Below the pieces are notes generated by a model. That model ran no database searches. It was not told where the DNA came from and saw only the letters and a program-made list of their open reading frames with translations. Of a DNA stretch of 8,013 nucleotides, positions 6,229-8,013 are shown in pieces; position 1 is the first letter of the stretch; the number at the start of each line of letters is the position of its first letter. The position numbers and the translations under genes were made by a program. The stretch covers positions 1 to 8,013 of the forward strand of contig CALCOQ010000078.1 of the NCBI GenBank assembly GCA_937897005.1. The letters are read 5' to 3'. The DNA comes from an uncultured euryarchaeote (GTDB taxonomy: Archaea > Thermoplasmatota > Poseidoniia > Poseidoniales > Poseidoniaceae).

Positions 6229-8013
6229 ATGACACGAATCGAGATTCGCAATAGCCTTGTCCTGACCATGATGCTTCTGATGACTTCATGGTTGGCCCTG
6301 ATACCCCTGGCTCCCGAGGTTGAGGCGGGAGGTACCAACCAGACCACAAGTGGTACATTGACTGGAACTGAGACTTGGTCTGGTTCACATACGCTGACTG
6401 GTGATGTTGAAGTTGCTGAAGGTGCTCAGTTGATCATCAATGCTGGTACCACTATCAATGTCCCTATCGGCAAAAAAATCGTTGTGAAGGGTTCAATGTG
6501 TGCAGGTGATGCTTCCTGTGGGGCGACTCAGGCAGGGACTGGGAGCCCAGTGCGTTTCATCTGGCCCACTGCTACACCAGTACCCAATGCTACCGGAGGT
6601 TGTTATGACCCTGGCAATGGTCTGCTTAATTCCGATTTGAATTGTGGAGAGGCAATTGTGTTCGAGTCTACCATAGACCAGGCATTGACTTCGCTTTCGC
6701 ATGTCACCATCGACGGTGCTTATGGCACCCCAGTGGAGATTCCCTCTCGCAGTTACACTGCATATGGTGCAATGATATTCGATGGTGCGGCATTTTCTGC
6801 TGACCATCTGACTTTTGCCAATATCAATACCTCCAACATAGTAGCATTCAATCTTGCAGCACCACATCTGAGTGATTCCACTTTCGTGATTGGAAACGAT
6901 GAGCAGGAATGGGATGCCGCAGCAGTACGTGCTTTTGACGCGGGAACCGGCATTCTATCCACTTTCGTTATTGAGAACTCTGCATTCACAGGTGATCAGA
7001 CTGCCGACTGTGGAAACAACGGTGGAGGTCGCGCAATTTTAACTGCTGACAATAGTTATGTCGATATGAAAACCCTTAGTATCACTCAGAATTCATATGG
7101 CCTCTTTCTCAAGGATACCTCTGGTCAGTTGACCAATTCACAGATCAATGTCAAGTGTAATGGTATTGATACCAATGGCCACAAGACCACTGGTGAGATT
7201 TCTCACATTCTCAGGGTTCATAATAACTCGATAATCACTGAAGAAGGAGCTCCTTTGACAGCATATGATGGAGCCATTGTCATTGCTAATGATAACACCA
7301 TGTCAGGTGCTTCAGAGGGTTCAGGAATGGGAATTCGAGACTCCTATGTTGAAGCCCACAGAAATGTCATTGGTCCAATAACTGGTTGGAATGGGATGTG
7401 GATATACGGTGAATCTGATGTTGTGGCTGAGAATAATTCATTTGAGGGCGCTGCAAAAGAGACGATATTGATAGGCGAGTATCACCACATGGATCAAGGA
7501 TGGAATGTTCCTGCTCCCACCAAGGCTAGGATATATTTCGCCAACAACATCATCCGCAACAACACAGGAACCGATTGTCAGGGTACTACCATCTACGGCG
7601 GTCAGTTCAACTGTCCTGCAATCCATGTTTTCATGTCAAGTGGGACTTTCATCGATAATACGGTAGTGGATAACGCTGGAGATGGTATGAGGATAACCGG
7701 TGGAATCGTGAATGCTCAAGGAAATGATATCATGGTCGGCGAGTTTGGCGCACGTATTTCAGATTATGACGATAATTATGGGACGAAATCTGCTTCGATC
7801 GCATATTTCCGTGAAAACACATGGACAAATGCTACCCAGATATACAATGTCTCAGAATCAAGGGTGGCAGTACAGAGCGAGCACATTCCCAACCCTGGTG
7901 GCGGGGAGTTGTATCCGGTCATGTTGAGTTGGAGCGGTGCAGAATGTCCGTATGTGCAGGATGAATGTCTACAAGTTCCTTTGACCGCTGAGTGGAAGCC
8001 CGCAGGGATGCCA
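6229..8013 (+). CDS. Secreted parallel beta-helix protein (3' partial)
   Basis: An ATG with a good upstream SD opens 595 codons without a stop up to the window edge, so the C-terminus is missing. Residues 1-33 form a signal peptide: n-region TRIEIRN, a hydrophobic core at about 10-28, and likely cleavage after VEA at 33. Residues about 40-88 resemble the N-terminal cap of a right-handed beta-helix (GDVEVAEGAQLIINAGTTI). A Cys-containing insert follows (C91, C97, C125, C139). From about 150 to 560, short strands with Asn and Gly turns recur (VTIDGA, LTFANIN, VIENSAFTG, VHNNSI, VVAENNSFEG, IYFANNIIRNNTG), as in NosD/pectate-lyase-type beta-helix repeats. Ten cysteines, several as close pairs (450/462, 573/580), suggest disulfides outside the cell. 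No catalytic motif of a polysaccharide lyase was recognised, so ligand binding, adhesion or carbohydrate hydrolysis remain open. It may continue into stalk domains and a membrane anchor like the first gene. Confidence 0.9.
   Translation, partial: MTRIEIRNSLVLTMMLLMTSWLALIPLAPEVEAGGTNQTTSGTLTGTETWSGSHTLTGDVEVAEGAQLIINAGTTINVPIGKKIVVKGSMCAGDASCGATQAGTGSPVRFIWPTATPVPNATGGCYDPGNGLLNSDLNCGEAIVFESTIDQALTSLSHVTIDGAYGTPVEIPSRSYTAYGAMIFDGAAFSADHLTFANINTSNIVAFNLAAPHLSDSTFVIGNDEQEWDAAAVRAFDAGTGILSTFVIENSAFTGDQTADCGNNGGGRAILTADNSYVDMKTLSITQNSYGLFLKDTSGQLTNSQINVKCNGIDTNGHKTTGEISHILRVHNNSIITEEGAPLTAYDGAIVIANDNTMSGASEGSGMGIRDSYVEAHRNVIGPITGWNGMWIYGESDVVAENNSFEGAAKETILIGEYHHMDQGWNVPAPTKARIYFANNIIRNNTGTDCQGTTIYGGQFNCPAIHVFMSSGTFIDNTVVDNAGDGMRITGGIVNAQGNDIMVGEFGARISDYDDNYGTKSASIAYFRENTWTNATQIYNVSESRVAVQSEHIPNPGGGELYPVMLSWSGAECPYVQDECLQVPLTAEWKPAGMP

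Noticed and set aside
6493..6989. Two overlapping minus-strand frames (6493-6867 and 6753-6989)
   Set aside because: The + strand frame here carries a signal peptide and beta-helix repeats; the minus frames overlap each other and have no family features.
1..8013. CRISPR array, tRNA/rRNA genes, insertion sequences, attachment sites
   Set aside because: No regularly spaced identical repeats, cloverleaf, rRNA-like stretch, transposase or terminal inverted repeats were seen by eye; nearly all the window is coding.

Overview
The window reads as part of an archaeal genome, most plausibly a planktonic marine euryarchaeon of the Marine Group II/III (Poseidoniales-like) type. This rests on style and content: very large, acidic, sequon-rich secreted proteins built from carboxypeptidase-regulatory-like, SdrD/Cna-B-like, NEW3-like and CARDB-like beta-sandwich domains, a short C-terminal membrane anchor, a membrane-tethered subtilase and a parallel beta-helix exoprotein. 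Genes have moderate GC and the one clear intergenic gap is very AT-rich. No rRNA, tRNA or taxonomic marker is present, so the assignment is an inference.

Layout: three genes, all on the + strand, fill almost everything. (1) Bases 1-4743 are the 3' part of a giant surface protein; the frame is open from the first base, so its true start lies upstream. It has a glycine-rich hexapeptide-repeat segment, about eleven divergent beta-sandwich units, a NEW3-like and a CARDB-like domain, and a C-terminal transmembrane anchor. (2) Bases 4817-6070 (possibly starting at GTG 4727, overlapping gene 1) encode a subtilisin-family serine protease with a cytoplasmic N-terminus and one transmembrane signal-anchor. 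It has a complete Asp/His/Asn/Ser catalytic set and no room for a normal I9 propeptide. (3) After a 158-base AT-rich gap (6071-6228) with a thrice-repeated GATACT motif, an SD-preceded ATG at 6229 opens a secreted beta-helix protein. It runs off the right edge at 8013 without a stop codon.

How they may work together: the protease is predicted to sit on the outer face of the membrane, and both neighbours are predicted to be exported. A working hypothesis is a cell-surface module in which the tethered subtilase matures, sheds or turns over the large surface/secreted proteins beside it. Genes 1 and 2 are tightly packed, with no AT-rich promoter-like spacer, and are probably co-transcribed; gene 3 probably has its own promoter. 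The remaining reading frames, including all minus-strand ones, look like shadows of these three genes.
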